Of a DNA stretch of 64,000 bases, positions 11,896 through 24,235 are shown in pieces; the first letter of the stretch is position 1, and each line of letters opens with the position of its first letter. Where the stretch lies: assembly GCA_958299035.1 (NCBI GenBank), contig CATQJL010000316.1, positions 22,917,676-22,981,675 on the forward strand, written 5' to 3'. The notes under the pieces were generated by a model. It was not told the origin of the DNA, did no database searches, and was given only the letters and a program-made list of their open reading frames with translations. This DNA comes from Cylicocyclus nassatus. Lineage: Eukaryota > Nematoda > Chromadorea > Rhabditida > Strongylidae. The translations under genes were made by a program, and so were the position numbers.

Positions 11896-12970
11896 ATGAA
11901 GCCGGGTAAGCCAGCTAGTTCTGAATATGACGTTACTAGCCTACTACCACAAGAATACTACATTGTCTTTGGAGATTGCAAAAATACATACGTGGATAAC
12001 ATCTTGCTTTTGCTTGCGATCGAAGAAGCGATCGCTAAGAACGCAGAGTCCAAGCAAATATTTCAAAAAATCGGAATGACTTTGCTAGAGTACGTCTCAA
12101 TTTAGCAGAAGTAAACGCGGCACAGAGCTCGACAGGGCTCCTCCAGGGAATGTGAAGTTTGTAGGCTTGAAATACGACGTCTGCGCTGACGAAGTCATGG
12201 TTAATATAAGAAGCAATGTTTCACCAAATGCGATATCGTTAGCCAAGTAAGTTCGGTCTACGATCCTATTGGACTACCGCTCCGCTACTCATCAAAATGA
12301 AGTGTATGATGAAAAAAATCTGCGCCACTGAAATAGATTGGAAGGATGAGATTCCAGAAGGATTTTGTGAAATGAAATCTCACACTTTAAGAGATAAACA
12401 ACGTATCGGTTAAAGTATCGCGACTATTGTTGTAGTCGACTTTTAACAGTTCATAAGTCAGTCTTTGGGTGTTGGTGATACCAGTAAGATGGCAGGCGCA
12501 AAATGCGCATTTCTTAAGCGCGAGAGCACTGACAAGGTCAGTCAGCTGATCAGCGGAAAGAGCAGACTGACGCGAAAAAAGACTTAGCAAACTATTCTTC
12601 CACTTTTGGAATTGTTGGTATTCTCGTTGCCTTTCGAGTGGCAAATGACATACTGCACGTAATCACTACTGAACTATGCGCTAAAACATCACCAGCAATA
12701 GTGAAACTGCCCTTTTCTGGATTAAATCTTCACGCAAACTATCAACGTTTGTCAGTAACCAAAAGGAGCAAATTTCAAAATTGGAAGCTCATTTGGAATC
12801 AAAGTCTGTACCTGTGTATTCCTACCACATAGCAACTCAGCAAAATCCAGCCGACGTTGAAACTACCGGTCTCATCGCTATGGCGGGCAGTGAGCACGGC
12901 TGCGTGAGAGAACTAAAATATTAGAAAATGACCCGCAGTTATGGCTGCTCAAGTCCATTGATAGCCTGCT
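11896..12970 (+). pseudogene. BEL/Pao retrotransposon: reverse transcriptase and RNase H fragments
   Basis: The segment at 11896-12105 contains TYVDNILLL, the YVDN/YVDD catalytic box of BEL/Pao polymerases, followed by the usual helix (EEAIAKNAESKQIFQKIGM). Downstream frames give VKFVGLKYD, SVYDPIGLPL and IDWKDEIPE, matching the thumb/connection region. At 12700-12870 the RNase H-like tail shows WIKSSRKLSTFVSNQ and the hallmark NPADVETTG (family NPADLATRG). Frameshifts and stops separate the pieces, so it is inactive. The reading direction continues into the integrase at 15.1-16.65 kb. Confidence 0.8.
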
Positions 12971-12982
12971 ATACTTGGGACC

Positions 12983-13190
12983 GAATCGAATGATTATTCG
13001 ATCATTCGAACAAATCATTCGAATGCGAATGATTCGAAAAGTCGAACTTTCGAAATTTCTTAGATTTCGAAAATGTTCGATATTCGAATATTCGATTCGA
13101 TGATTCGATGTTCATCGAATGATTCGAATATTTGATGACCATTGAGTACTCGACTTTCAAATAGTAATCGAAAGTTGAATTTTCTATCAA
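12983..13190. repeat. ATTCGAAT-rich array, left
   Basis: Dense, imperfect iterations of TTCGAA, ATTCGAAT and TCGATGATTCGA; nearly every 8-10 bp carries a TCGA core. With the array at 14855-15085 it brackets foreign sequence inside the BEL/Pao element. Confidence 0.75.
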
Positions 13191-14854
13191 GCTACAACCC
13201 TCAATGAGGAGTGTATTTTGTGGTCCTGGCGCAATAGCCTGCACAATAATCGTGATGCGCCATTTCTGTCGCAGTATGTAGCTGCTACCGATTTTTCGCT
13301 ATCCAGGGACGCCAGGATTTGGTGGTTTTCTCCAACAGCATCTATCGCTTTCTTCATGAGCGTCATTGAGTAAAGGTTGAAACTTAAAATAGGCTTCAAA
13401 CTTTTAGACCGATCGTAACACGGCTCTATGACCCCAAAGTTCAAAATTTAAACATAGACTTTAAACTTTTAGACCCACCGTAACACGACTTTATGACCCA
13501 AAGTAAAAAAAATGAAAATGAGTATCATATTCGTAATCAGCGCAGCGATTAACCCCCTGGACCAAGGTTTTACAAGATTTTAAAATTTTATAGATACCGA
13601 CGCACCACGATCCCCCCCCCCCCTCCATCATGCCCTCTGAAAATACGAGCAAAATGTACTCCGGAGGACTTTTTAGCTGTCCCTCTCCTTTTTTACACTA
13701 TTTCTCTTTCTCTGACCAAACTCAGAGTTATCTCTGAGTTCCACGATAGACCGCGACGCGCACCAAACTCAGAGTTATCGCAAAGCACTGCTGCGCGTTG
13801 GTGTCGCTGTTTCTTGTACAGAACGATTCGACGATGTTTTACTACTAGGGGTAAACTACCGGTTACGGAGTCTCCTGCCATATCATCGCATTCTGGATTT
13901 GAACTATTCAGGCATTTGTTGAGTTGGGAAGAATAGTGCGCGTTAGGCTCAGATATAGCTCAAAGTTAAAGGCAGCGTCCACTCAGAATTTTGCCTCTTT
14001 TGTTCTTGCCATTTCGGCGCCTCTCCGTGGCCCTGATTACAATGAAGTATAAATTTCCAAAACCCCCAAAAAACCCGATTTTTGAGCACCCTGTTTTGAG
14101 GGCGTGGGCGGCTTTCAGTAGAGGGTGGGCGGAGTCGGAAAAGATCTGGGCGGGGCCTGATAGCCCTTTGGCTGTTCCAGGCCCTTTACCGGACCAACAG
14201 ATGCCCCTCTCGTGGAGCCTAAATTCAAGATCGACCTTAATCGGAGGGGGTCAGATTTAGCCTGGACACTGCCAGTGAGTAACTGTGAGTTTCGACCACA
14301 TTACTACCGACCCTGATATTTTTTGATGTATTGCAGTTTTGAGTACCTTTCAAAAAGCACCAAATAGGAAATTAACTTGTTGATTTGACTTTTGTTAATG
14401 AACGTGAAGATGTTCGTGATATCGTTGTAGCGTTACTTCCAGCCAACATCGCAAATTGAGGGCGTAATAAAGATAATTACACTAGTGACCGGAAGGACTA
14501 GTGTTGGGTCAAGAAGTTCGTCGTTTCTTGTAGTGTGAGGACGGGGATATGGTAGAACCAGTCATTGTATAGTATTTCCAGCAGCGGTCTAGCTTATCGC
14601 ACTGTTAACGAGAGGAAGATTGCTTATTTTGAGTGTCGATTTGATGTGTGTATAGCAATCACACAGTTCAGCAATGTGTATACTATATGTGTATCGTCAA
14701 GTTGTCGACCACACGGGCTGGACGTAGAGAGTCGGCGCAGCGCGCTGAGATATACTTCATACACTGCAGAGTAGTAGTCGCAGGGAACTACGAAGACCCA
14801 CAATACTTGTAAATTATGCGCTTGGCCATGTTATCATATCACAAAGACATTCAA
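13191..14854. mobile_element. Insertion inside the BEL/Pao element, no recognised gene
   Basis: BEL/Pao similarity stops near 12970 and resumes after 15120, so the intervening sequence is inserted. It holds short poly-C runs (13611-13623), GTCATAAAG/GACCGTAACACGACT-type duplicated motifs and no protein family that I recognise. The TTCGAA-rich arrays at both edges suggest element ends, but TIRs and a target duplication were not proven. Confidence 0.45.
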
Positions 14855-15085
14855 TTTTTCGAATGGTATTCGAAAAACGAATGATATTGATATTGATACC
14901 AAGTATCATTCAAATATCGAATCATTCGAATTCGATATTCGAAAGATATTCGGTATTCGAATGAATTCGGTATTCGAATAATCGAAATTTTTGATTTTCG
15001 AATATATTCGGTAGTCGAATATTCGAAATTTTCAATTTTCGAATATATTCGATACGCGAATATTCGAAAAAAAAAACTTCGAATT
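14855..15085. repeat. ATTCGAAT-rich array, right
   Basis: Iterations of TATTCGAAT, ATTCGGTATTCGAAT and GAATATATTCGATA. Composition and motif mirror the array at 12983-13190. Immediately downstream, BEL/Pao coding similarity restarts. Confidence 0.75.
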
Positions 15086-15120
15086 TCCTCAAGTATATAA
15101 CCTACGCTCAGATCAGCCTT

Positions 15121-16650
15121 GTGAAGAGATTGAAGATAAGGAAAAAAGTTACTGCCAAAATCACAATTGACGCACCATTAGCACCTCGTCTATTATTGAC
15201 CTACAGCGATTTTTGCGCTAAAAAACTGCCCTTCATACATTTGCGAGAGTTGGAAAGTTGCTTAAACGGTAGACGCGCTGTTTCAAGCAAGGTCTACGTC
15301 TAACTTACTAGACGTGCTTTCGCCGTTTGAGGTTGGCGATAATATCAAAGCATCAAACACGATGACTGCGGAACGACTAGTCATCGCAGTAATGTGCAGA
15401 TACGGCTTCTACAGAAAAGATTTCCAAATCAAAAGGTTTTCAGAGACCATCATGGCATAATTCATTACAGATCGAGCCTATAGAATGCAAGCCTGCTTTA
15501 CGATACAAAAACGCCAATTTTTATTTCGAACGATTCCGAGTTCGTGCGGTTGATTATCCACGACGTGCATATGCCAATGCTCACTGTGGTATAGACAAGA
15601 TATTAGCGCTGGCAAGACAACGTTTTTGGACACCACAACTTTGTCGCGAGATAAAAAATATTTGCGCACTCGTATAGCATGCAGAAAATGCCACGGCCTT
15701 CCTTTTGCGGAGTCGGTGACACCACTATCGGCAGATAGAAATGTAATTACAAAACCGTTTACCAACAAGATTGTAATTATATGGGCCCGATCGAATCGCA
15801 CAAAAAAAGATGTAGTTTGCCTAACATCTGTCTTACGACAAGGGCTGTGCATTTGGAAGTAGTTGAAAATGTATCAACTGCAGCCTTTTTGAATAGTTTT
15901 GTGCGCTTCATATCTCGCCAAGGTGCCACAAATGATACGGTTTAACTGTAGTACCAAGTCAAATTGGGACAGAAAGTATCGAAAATCTCTTCATTGCGAA
16001 GGAAGACACTCATGAAACTGTCGACCGTTTTGCGCATCCGAAAGTATTAAATGAGTGTTTGAACCTCCAGATTCCCCATGGATGGGTGACGTTGTGAGAG
16101 AATGGTCGGATTTATGAAACGGATGCCTCCAGAAATGCATCGGAGGAAAAAGCTGTCATTTGAGCTGTCTTCTCGATGACATAAATTGAAGCTATTATTA
16201 CCACACGACCATTAACCAAGGTCTGCTCGTCCGACATCGACGAAATAGCATTGCGACCAATAGATTTTTGCAAGATCTGAAGTATTCAGTGCCAGAAGCC
16301 ACTCTACAGTTTGGTAAGGGCGACAAGCCGTTTTCACACCTATTGCAAACTCCTAGAATAAGCTACTTCATTTCGAGAAAGATGGAGTAAAGAGCATCTC
16401 ACAACAGTGAGAGACATTTCAGAGAATTTCACTTAAACAGCCACGACGGGGATCTGGTTGTCCAAGGGGTTGACGAGATCATGCTCATTGAACAGGACTT
16501 TATACCCTAGAGACTGGTCCTACGGTTAAGTGCTAAAAGCAGTGGTAAGCGCAGACGCCACATCAGAGCAGCTAAGATACTGATGCCAAACTAGAGAGTG
16601 ATACAAAAACGGCTCAACAAACTGTGCGCATTATAAATACAAAGTGTACC
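15121..16650 (+). pseudogene. BEL/Pao retrotransposon: integrase and C-terminal domain
   Basis: After a 60-codon pre-integrase stretch, the zinc-binding region reads NAHCGIDKILALARQRFW with REIKNICAL and ACRKCHGLPF (the H..H...C..C arrangement of BEL/Pao integrases) at about 15560-15710. The DDE core follows with TTRAVHLEVVENVSTAAFLN near 15840-15890 and ETDASRN near 16110. The BEL-specific C-terminal domain (DUF5641-like) appears as WSKEHLTTVRDISENFT near 16385 and LIEQDFIP near 16485. Stops and frameshifts occur throughout. No LTR was recognised on either side. Confidence 0.8.
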
Positions 16651-18301
16651 GGAAGCTGCCATTTAGGAACTCGAGAGTAGACCAAATGAAGAAACCGCCA
16701 TAAAGAAAACACTGAAGGTTTGCCCAGAGCAGAAAAGAGTCTTAGCTTCTATGAAGTCAAAAACTCGAGCTTTAGAGGTGATTCACCGTATGCTGTCGCA
16801 TTGTTGAAAGACAATATCGTAAAATCAACGGTCAAGTACTATCGGATTGGCACCTGCGCTGGTCTTACTTCTGTCCTTCGCCGCCCGTTTCGTCCGCCGC
16901 TCAATCGCCTTCGTACTGAATTAACAAGGAAACTTCCTGCAAGCGAAAATGGGCAAGAACTGAACACACGAAAGTGAGCAACGAGCAATAAGAAGCATAA
17001 CTGGCATACAGCAATACTACATATAAGAAGCTGCGTCGAATACACTTTATCTCCTCTGCTTTCTTAATTTGTTGTTACTCTGTTATCATTATTTATGAAG
17101 ATTTATTTTTTTTCATTATTTGTTTTTTTTAATTGTTTTCCTTACTCTAACTCACGTGCGCACACCGAATTTCGTGCCATATCTTTGTCTGTGCGTTACA
17201 AACGAATCTTTTAGTATTTTGTGGTAGTAGGAAATTTTCAGAAGAAAAAGTGCCACAACCTTCAGTCACGTAATTTTGCTACTCTGCACTGTGATTTTGC
17301 TAATCCTTGTCGTTTATACTCCAAACTTCTAGTCATACCTTTATGCCGTGACATTCGACAACAAGTCAATGAAATGAAATTTGAATTATCGAAGATGACG
17401 CGAGAGCAAGATCGTGGTTTTGCATGTCAGTCGTAGCAAGTTGAGAGAGTTACGTACATGTTGACGTAAATTCACGATATCCGCTTTGCTTTCTATCCAA
17501 AACGATTGCGCTTGACGTTTGCCTACCTCATGCCGGCCCATGAAAGGGCCTGAACCATTGTATGCTTAGAACAACGATGTTGCTCAATCGCCGGTGCAGC
17601 ACAAACAGTGATGTCGGTGAGTCGGGTATTATCGCTGAAAAACTACGCCCTAACAATAAACGCTATGCATTCCGTCGTGCAGGACAACACAGCCATTAAT
17701 GCAGAGAGAGGGCATTCGCGCAGCGACTTATCGCAACTTATCATTATGCCCTGGGTCTGAAACCCATTAGGCTGAATAATCTTCAAAAAACAACCATTAA
17801 AAATCTATTATGATTCAATAAGTGCTGGTCACAAGTTGGCAGCCACTGTGAAATAAGCAATATCTTTTTCTGTTTCGTGAAAAGGAGTTCATTTGATAGA
17901 TACCACGTGCGAATCATACTTGTTAACGCTATGTCAGAAACTTTTGCAGTTTCGTGTACACAGGAGGGAGCTCTGGGGAGATTGGAAGCTGCAAAATCGA
18001 GTTAATAAACTTGCAGCCATTTTTGGAAAATTGTCAGCTTCCAATAATTGCCCTTGCATGTTTCAATCCACCACAACTTTGACTTAGATTTGAAGCACCT
18101 TCCAGCTTAAAGTTTAGGCTCAGCGGTCTAAAGTAACTCTCAAATGAAGACAAACAAACAATTAGATAAGCAGTGGTCCAAAGCTCGCAGATTCTTTATG
18201 TTATGGGGAACATGGAGGTACTACTACTACGGAGCAGTCCGCCAATATTTACGTAGGGAATGCTCGACTTGTTAAGGAAAATTAAAATCTCAGCAATTAT
18301 T
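16651..18301. other. No confident gene
   Basis: Short open stretches (16720-16977, 17221-17436, 17893-18087, all +) have no recognised domain. The 17221-17436 stretch ends in a helical, charged tail (NEMKFELSKMTREQDRG) and could be an exon, but splice sites are not convincing. Confidence 0.35.
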
Positions 18302-19257
18302 AGGTCTTCCCGAAAATAGATTCGAGTTAACGGGAGCCACATTCTGGCGGAAAAGATTTTAGAAGTTAAAAGCATAATAGTTCATATCCGTTATAACTTC
18401 AAAGCGGCGTTCTCAACGAGCTCTTAGAAATTTCGAAATGTGCAACCTGCAACCCAAGCTTTTGAGAATGTCAAGTTTAGCTAGTTTCTAAATTTCAATA
18501 CCAATCCTAGAAGAAGTTCAAGAAACTGCTGAATAGAGCAAACCCTACAAGACAGCTTTTTTCTCCTTCCTGTATCTAGCCATAGTTTTCTTTTTACTCA
18601 AATCACCGGATTTTGGCGTCCAAATCAGACACAAACTCGTCAAGGGCCAATGATTTTTCGAAATTTGAAACTGTGATGGTATTATGACTTAACAGTTTTA
18701 CGAAGCAAATATGAGTTAAGACGTTCCGAAACATCGAATTTCGAATTTTTCTGGTGTGGTCTAAGAAGCTTTCAGCTAAATTTTGATGATTCTATCACCG
18801 ATGACTCCTGGAATCAAGAGAAACATCAAAGGAAAGAAATGAAAAGGCTGTCGAATGACACCCGTGCTGCTCGTCGCTTGATTTACGAGGTTTGAGTTGA
18901 CTAGGTACGGAAATTGGAAGCATTAATTGAAAAAACTCTATCAAAAATCGACGAGCTATGGGAAGGAGGGAGAAATTGTTTTCTATCCTGCAGGATTTGC
19001 TCTATTCCATACTTTATTTGGACTTCGGGACTGACCAGTGCAAAAATCTAGAAAATCAAAGTTGACCATTGCAGGAAGCATGGGGCTTTCTGGTGTTTCT
19101 TCGAGATTTCATTACTTGTGCTGCGACGAGTTTATGATCGTTATAAAGTGGACGAAGTGCTGCATCGAATGCTACCAAGAACTCTCAGGAATTTTTGTTC
19201 CATCAATAGTGGCACTCGTTTGGAAAAAAGGAAATCACTTTCGGACCGACCTACTAT
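18302..19257. mobile_element. Diverged foldback element with TAGGTC..TTCCGAAA ends
   Basis: The left end TAGGTCTTCCCGAAAATAG and right end CTTTCGGACCGACCTA are imperfect inverted repeats. The internal blocks GAATAGAGCAAACCCTACAAGAC (left) and the complement of GAATAGAGCAAATCCTGCAGG (right) confirm inverted symmetry. It is about 955 bp long, close to the 895-956 bp of its relatives at 45809-46703 and 10248-11203. No ORF is supported. Confidence 0.5.
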
Positions 19258-19586
19258 TTTATTGTCCACTAATGTAAAAAATTCAGAAACATAACTATTA
19301 AAAGGGGAAGAAAAGCTGCTCTAACTATTTTTTTTGTAGAGCTTTCTATCTTCGCTCCACGTTTTTTTGATGACAGGTCGAAGAAACCGAACTTGCAGAA
19401 CGGCCCAACAAATCAATCTACTCCATCAAATATGTCAAATCGTAAAATCGTGCCTTCAAGCTTTTATTAAAAATCAGATGACTTCAACATGGCATTTTCT
19501 GACTAAGGTAGCAATTTGTTGATTCATTCTTTTAGAACTACTCTTGCAAGCAGGAAGAAGATTCAAATAGATTCACAGTATTAGGA

Positions 19587-20252
19587 ATGGAAAAACTCAA
19601 CACAGTTGAGAAAAGTATGCTTGGTGTTCTACTCGCGTAAGTGTTATCAGAAATCATCATAAAACCTTATTGCAAAATTCAGTGGTCCTCCTCTTCATGC
19701 AGGCACATTAGCTTATACAGCCATCAAGTACTGGGCAACTGAATTTAGTCTTTGCTCGGTAAGTCATATGTAGAAACTAAGACAATGTTTTCAAGGCAGT
19801 TGTGAGTAATGGAAATGATGCAAAAATCACATGAGCGCTGCAGATTACCGCTAGCATTGTTTAGCTTCAAGATTAGGCTTCTGTATGAAGTTGAAGTTGC
19901 AATACTTGAGCGCAAGGGTTTAAAGTTATATATCGAGTGCATAGAACCAACAAAAAGTCTATTATGCACGCGTAGACAGCTTAGCGCGTACATTTAAATT
20001 CTCCACTTTTATTTATCTCTTTTGCGTAACGTAAACTTTTTCACTGACATTTCCTTTTACCACGTCTACAGCAATTCTTTTCAGATAGTGGGAAGGGGTA
20101 AGACACATTTTGGATGCTCAAGCTTTTATGGCCGTAGATATTGTGACGATAAAAGGTACAACTCCGGTCGACTTTTCGTTCTCTGTTCATTCCAGCAAAT
20201 GCAGTCTCTGGACAATTTTATACGCAATGGAAACGCCTACAAATACGCTATA
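19587..20252 (+). CDS. Candidate short-intron host gene, interrupted by mariner
   Basis: ATG at 19587 opens exon 1 (MEKLNTVEKSMLGVLLA) ending at 19636 before GTAAGT. A 46-bp intron (19637-19682) ends in AAATTCAG. Exon 2 (19683-19758, beginning GPPLHAGTLAYTAIKYW) is in the same frame and ends at another GTAAGT. The short intron and consensus sites are typical of nematodes. Further downstream, 20090-20252 is open in two frames (ILDAQAFMAVDIVTIKG or GRGKTHFGCSSFYGRR), and I cannot choose between them. A mariner sits at 20253. The family is not recognised; a small membrane or secreted protein is possible. Confidence 0.45.
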
Positions 20253-21539
20253 CTGGGTGGCTGAAAAGTATTGGCGCGCTCAAAAACTTTATATTTTCTT
20301 TCAGAAAAACTTTTTGGCACTAATTTTTTATGATAAACGAAGAAAACACAGTAACCCACATAATTTATAAAAACTGCTCGAAATGTCTACCCTTGGTTCT
20401 TACGCATGCCTCCATTCGGGCTATCACTGAAGTGACGACGCGCAGCAGGTACTTTTGGTCTAAATCGTTCCATGCTTTTGTAATTTCTCTGCAAAGGCAA
20501 TTCACAGTGTTGGTTTTCTTGCTTCTCAACTTTTTCTCTGAGTAATTCCAAACAGCGAAGTCAAGTGGGTGAGGAGATCGGGACTGTTGGAAGGCCACTG
20601 ATCCTTCGTCACTTATCCTGGCACATTAGCATCTAGGAAGGCAATAGTGCACTTTGCTGCGTGCGCAGGTGCCCAATCCTGCTGGAACATCCCATTTGCG
20701 TTTTTTTTTCGCCTCCATGGGAACACAGCTTTTGCCAGCACTTCTTCCTGATAGGTCTTTGCATTTATCTTCACATTCCGGTTGATGAAAATCAAAGGCG
20801 TCTTCACAGTGGCGCTTACTTCTGCACAAACCATCACTCCCTTTGGAAAAGGCGTTCGTGTGACAATTTTCCGTTTTTTGGCATTCTTCAGACTTGGGCT
20901 GAGCAGTTGCCGTGCATTTTGGCTGTTGTGGGACGTTTCGATAGTAAGAAAAAATCGTCCGGAAACATCACGTCTTCTATGCGGCACGCATCAAAGGTGT
21001 GTAGCATTTCAAATTCTTAGCCTCTTTAGCTTGGCGTCATCTGATAACCTGATGATATTGCCTTTTGAACAGACGATAACTGCGAAGACCCAAAGAGTTT
21101 CTGACTATACTTTGAATTGTCTGACGAGAGATAGACAGGCTTTTTGCAATAGAATTCACACTGACTCCGTCGTTTCGGACGATTAGTTTCTTGATAATGG
21201 CTCGCATTCTACGAGTGTTGACAGAGCGGGGACGGCCTGTTGGTTTCTTCACATTGACTATCCCACTGACTTCCACTGCTTGATGATCCTCTGCACTGTT
21301 CGGAGTGGGACTTTTAAGCGAGCCGAGATCACCGAAGCCTTCTGTCCGTCGGCTGCTAAGCGAGCGATTGATACACGGTGTTCATAGGGCCTCATGAGTA
21401 CACCAAAGCAAATGAATTTGCATCAAAAGAGAGCTGACAGATGCCACTACTTTGATCACGTTAAGACAGGCAAAATTAACTCCACTTGACAGCGAAAAAT
21501 TAACGGCACAGAACGCGCCAATACTTTTCAGCCATCCTG
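20253..21539 (-). mobile_element. Full-length mariner/Tc1-type transposon (1,287 bp)
   Basis: Ends CTGGGTGGCTGAAAAGTATT (left, reading inward) and the complement beginning CAGGATGGCTGAAAAGTATT (right) form TIRs of about 26 bp. TA flanks both sides (20251-20252 and 21540-21541). Length, TSD and transposase orientation are complete for a mariner-like element, so this is a whole insertion that has since decayed internally. Confidence 0.9.
20365..21385 (-). pseudogene. mariner/Tc1-like transposase, frameshifted
   Basis: The N-terminal part (21276-21037) carries a GRPRS hinge and a helix-turn-helix stretch (VSVNSIAKSLSISRQTIQSI). Then come a PDDFF acidic site near 20950, FQQDWAPAHAA with the second catalytic Asp near 20680, and SNSPDL with the third acidic residue near 20585. 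The C-terminus ends VRTKGRHFEQFL at 20365. An in-frame TAA lies between the second and third catalytic residues, and at least three frameshifts occur, so no active transposase can be made. Confidence 0.88.
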
Positions 21540-21842
21540 TAAATTGATGTATGTTCCTCATGCTAACGCGGGCAAAGCATGAAAACTGTAACAAGCTCAT
21601 TATCCAGAGCAAAACAAGCTTTACATTTCGCTAATCAAATTATTCACAGAAGGATAGAATCATATAGACAAGAATATTTAAGAAATTTCAAGCTCATAGA
21701 ATCAAACTTTTAAATATACAGTACAAACGGGCTCACGCATATACTCTTTACAACACGCGTCTACATGTACAGTCTTTTCACTATCCGCAGCCAGAACGAG
21801 AGAAATGAATTATAGGCTAAAAATAAGGTCGGGGCTGTTTTT

Positions 21843-21981
21843 GTGAAGATCTCAACAAGCAAAAACTTTGCGCAGTATCCGATGCAAAATTTTTCTCGTC
21901 TTTATAGCAGTTATGTTGCCGATGCAAGAAAATCGACGAAAGCTGACGTAATTGCCGAAGCTATAACCAGGCTCCTCACAG
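21843..21981 (+). CDS. Possible single coding exon
   Basis: An open stretch with protein-like composition (SSYVADARKSTKADVIAEAI) ends in CTCACAG before GTGGCT, a usable donor. The upstream acceptor is weak and no neighbouring exon was found. The family is unknown. Low confidence. Confidence 0.22.
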
Positions 21982-21985
21982 GTGG

Positions 21986-23756
21986 CTTAAAGCTGGATGT
22001 TGTTTTCGGAACAAAAGCAAAGGGGACATCGTTTTCGTGGGTCCGTAATTGGGTTTTTTGATCGACGTTTCGTCTTAGTCAATTCGGATATTTCGAATAA
22101 GGGTCGAACGGGACTTCGTAAAACTTGCAGAAGTCATGAAACAACGTTTTTTTTGCATTTTCGGAAAGCCACCTCCTGCCGACCTCTGGCTATAATTCTT
22201 CATTTTTACCATGTCCAAAATCCGCTAGTTTTCAGAATTTTTAATACTTCTAAGGGTACTCCAATAACTAGCTGATACACCACATAGTTGCAAATTGATG
22301 GAATTTTTGTTTCTCTAGCTTTTATTTACAACTGTTGAGCTATGATTTTTTAGAGTGACCAAGTTTTATACTCGGCCTAATTAAGCTCGTAAATTATGAA
22401 ATAAGAAACACTTCAGGTGCATTAGACGCAACTTTATGTCCCTTTTATAATGACGACTTTTGCTTTGCGATATATGAGAAGCTTGGAACAGAATCGTCGC
22501 TACTTATTTACGATTGCGCACTCTGCACCCTACTCTCAAAACCTTCATGTTTTGAAGCAATAATCGCTCGTCTGCATTGTAAGGCTGGTGATAGTAGTAA
22601 TTGCAATTCTAAACTTTGATAAGATATTGCTCCATTACGTGCTATGGATTTTCTGAGTTCCATGCTTTTGAAAATAATCAGCAAATTGTTGAAAGAAAGC
22701 TAAGAAAAAAACAAAAATTGCTATAATGTCTGTTTGGTCTAAGTGTTTGTTATTAAAGTTCTTTTATAAATTACAAAACTTCTGAAACTTGGGGAAAGTC
22801 AGACTTGGTGAAAATAAAAGACAGTAAGCTTCGGCGATTACCCAGAGCTAGTCGAAAGAGTCCATCGGAAACATAGCTTTAGCTAGGAAGCACTGCATTG
22901 AATACTGTTGAAGTATTGCTTATTTTTACTCTATGAGATATGCGGGTAGATGCAAAAATCAGAAAGAACTTTTCTACCACCCTAACGCCAACACATCGCC
23001 ATTTTCTTCTACAATTGATTTTATCCTGCCTAAAACTGTCGTTTGCAAAAGGCTAAGAATAGGATCGTACTTGCAGAGGTTGCCTTATAGAATATCTTTG
23101 TGACGGCAATCCATGAATTCTGTAGAAAGAGCATGACAACATTCATTTTCGTCTTCTGGTAAAAAATTCAAGGTACATATGAGTGTTTGATGCGGAAAGT
23201 ATACTTAGGCAAGCCTGGAAATCATAGAATTTTTACAGGCAGAAAATTGACTTTTAAGTGACCGAAGTTTTTTTAGGTTTTTTGCTTGGAACGTTCAATA
23301 AATCAATCTTTGTATGAGTGTACAGCCATTTGTAGAGCTTGTTTTGCTGTAACAAGCAACATGCTCGATAAATTTTTATTTGCTCTGCCGTGGCAATGAG
23401 GAACATGCATAAATTCTTCATAAATTTCTAATATTGGAGGTGATATTGATGCACTTGTTCTTCCTATCCTTTCTAGCCCGGGATAGAAAAACATTTTCTC
23501 GAAAGCTTTCCGTGACTGTTTCAGACCGTTTGCTTCACACTCTTATATGTATATGCATTCGTTTCCGTTGATCTTTGTTTATTCCGAATTACACGCCTTT
23601 GAAGTAAAGCAAACTTAGAAGTTCTCCCATTGTCTTTGCTTTCAATCCATAAAAAAACAGCCGGCATATTAACTATCGTGCAGGACGATTGCGAATTGCT
23701 GCAGAGTGCAAAAGACTCGAGATTTTTACTAAAATCTCGAGTCAAAAAATTTCTAG
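21986..23756. other. No supported gene
   Basis: AT-rich, with short open stretches only. A TGTAGAGCTTGTTTTGCTGT block near 23325 resembles the GGTTGTCC element arms and is probably a relic. Confidence 0.4.
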
Positions 23757-23952
23757 ACAGACCTGGTCAGCCGCTGTGGCTCTTCTTGGATGTACAGAAA
23801 TGTTTATGATAAAACAATCGCAGCTTCCGCTTTGAAAAGCAAAAGTGCTAGTAGATCTAGTAAATCTAGTGCTAAAAACGACAAGCTTTTCTCATTTCCA
23901 AAGAAAAAATTGGAAAAATTTAAGAACAATTTTTCCTCCAAAAAAACAAAAA
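23757..23952 (+). CDS. Candidate Ser/Lys-rich exon
   Basis: Bounded by an acceptor (AAATTTCTAG) and a strong donor (AAAAA before GTGAGT). The 65-residue open frame starts TDLVSRCGSSWMYRNVYDK and then becomes Ser/Lys-rich (SKSASRSSKSSAKN, FPKKKLEKFKNN). Such composition suits a disordered or nucleic-acid/cytoskeleton-binding tail; no family can be named. The composition resembles the small ORF at 49132-49302, but a link is unproven. Confidence 0.35.
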
Positions 23953-24235
23953 GTGAGTGCTCATTTTTGTAGTAGTTTCCCAGAGATTCTTTTTCTTTCA
24001 AGTCTGACCACTAACAAGCGACTATTGCCTACACAATGATTAAGATTTGTGGAATCCTCTTACGTAAAAAAAATGTTTGAACTTTCTCATAGTGAAAGTT
24101 TTTGGATATTTTCTTGACAGCTTTCAAGCTAGAAAATTTTTCTAATATATCTGGGATCACGTGAAAGTATATGTTGCGTAGTCAACTTTGCTGTTTGCAA
24201 AGGTTCCGATAGGGGTTCAACACGAGGTTGCAAAG

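Noticed and set aside
12387..12644. Minus-strand 85-codon frame
   Set aside because: Antisense to BEL/Pao RT/RNase H sequence, which has recognisable motifs on the plus strand.
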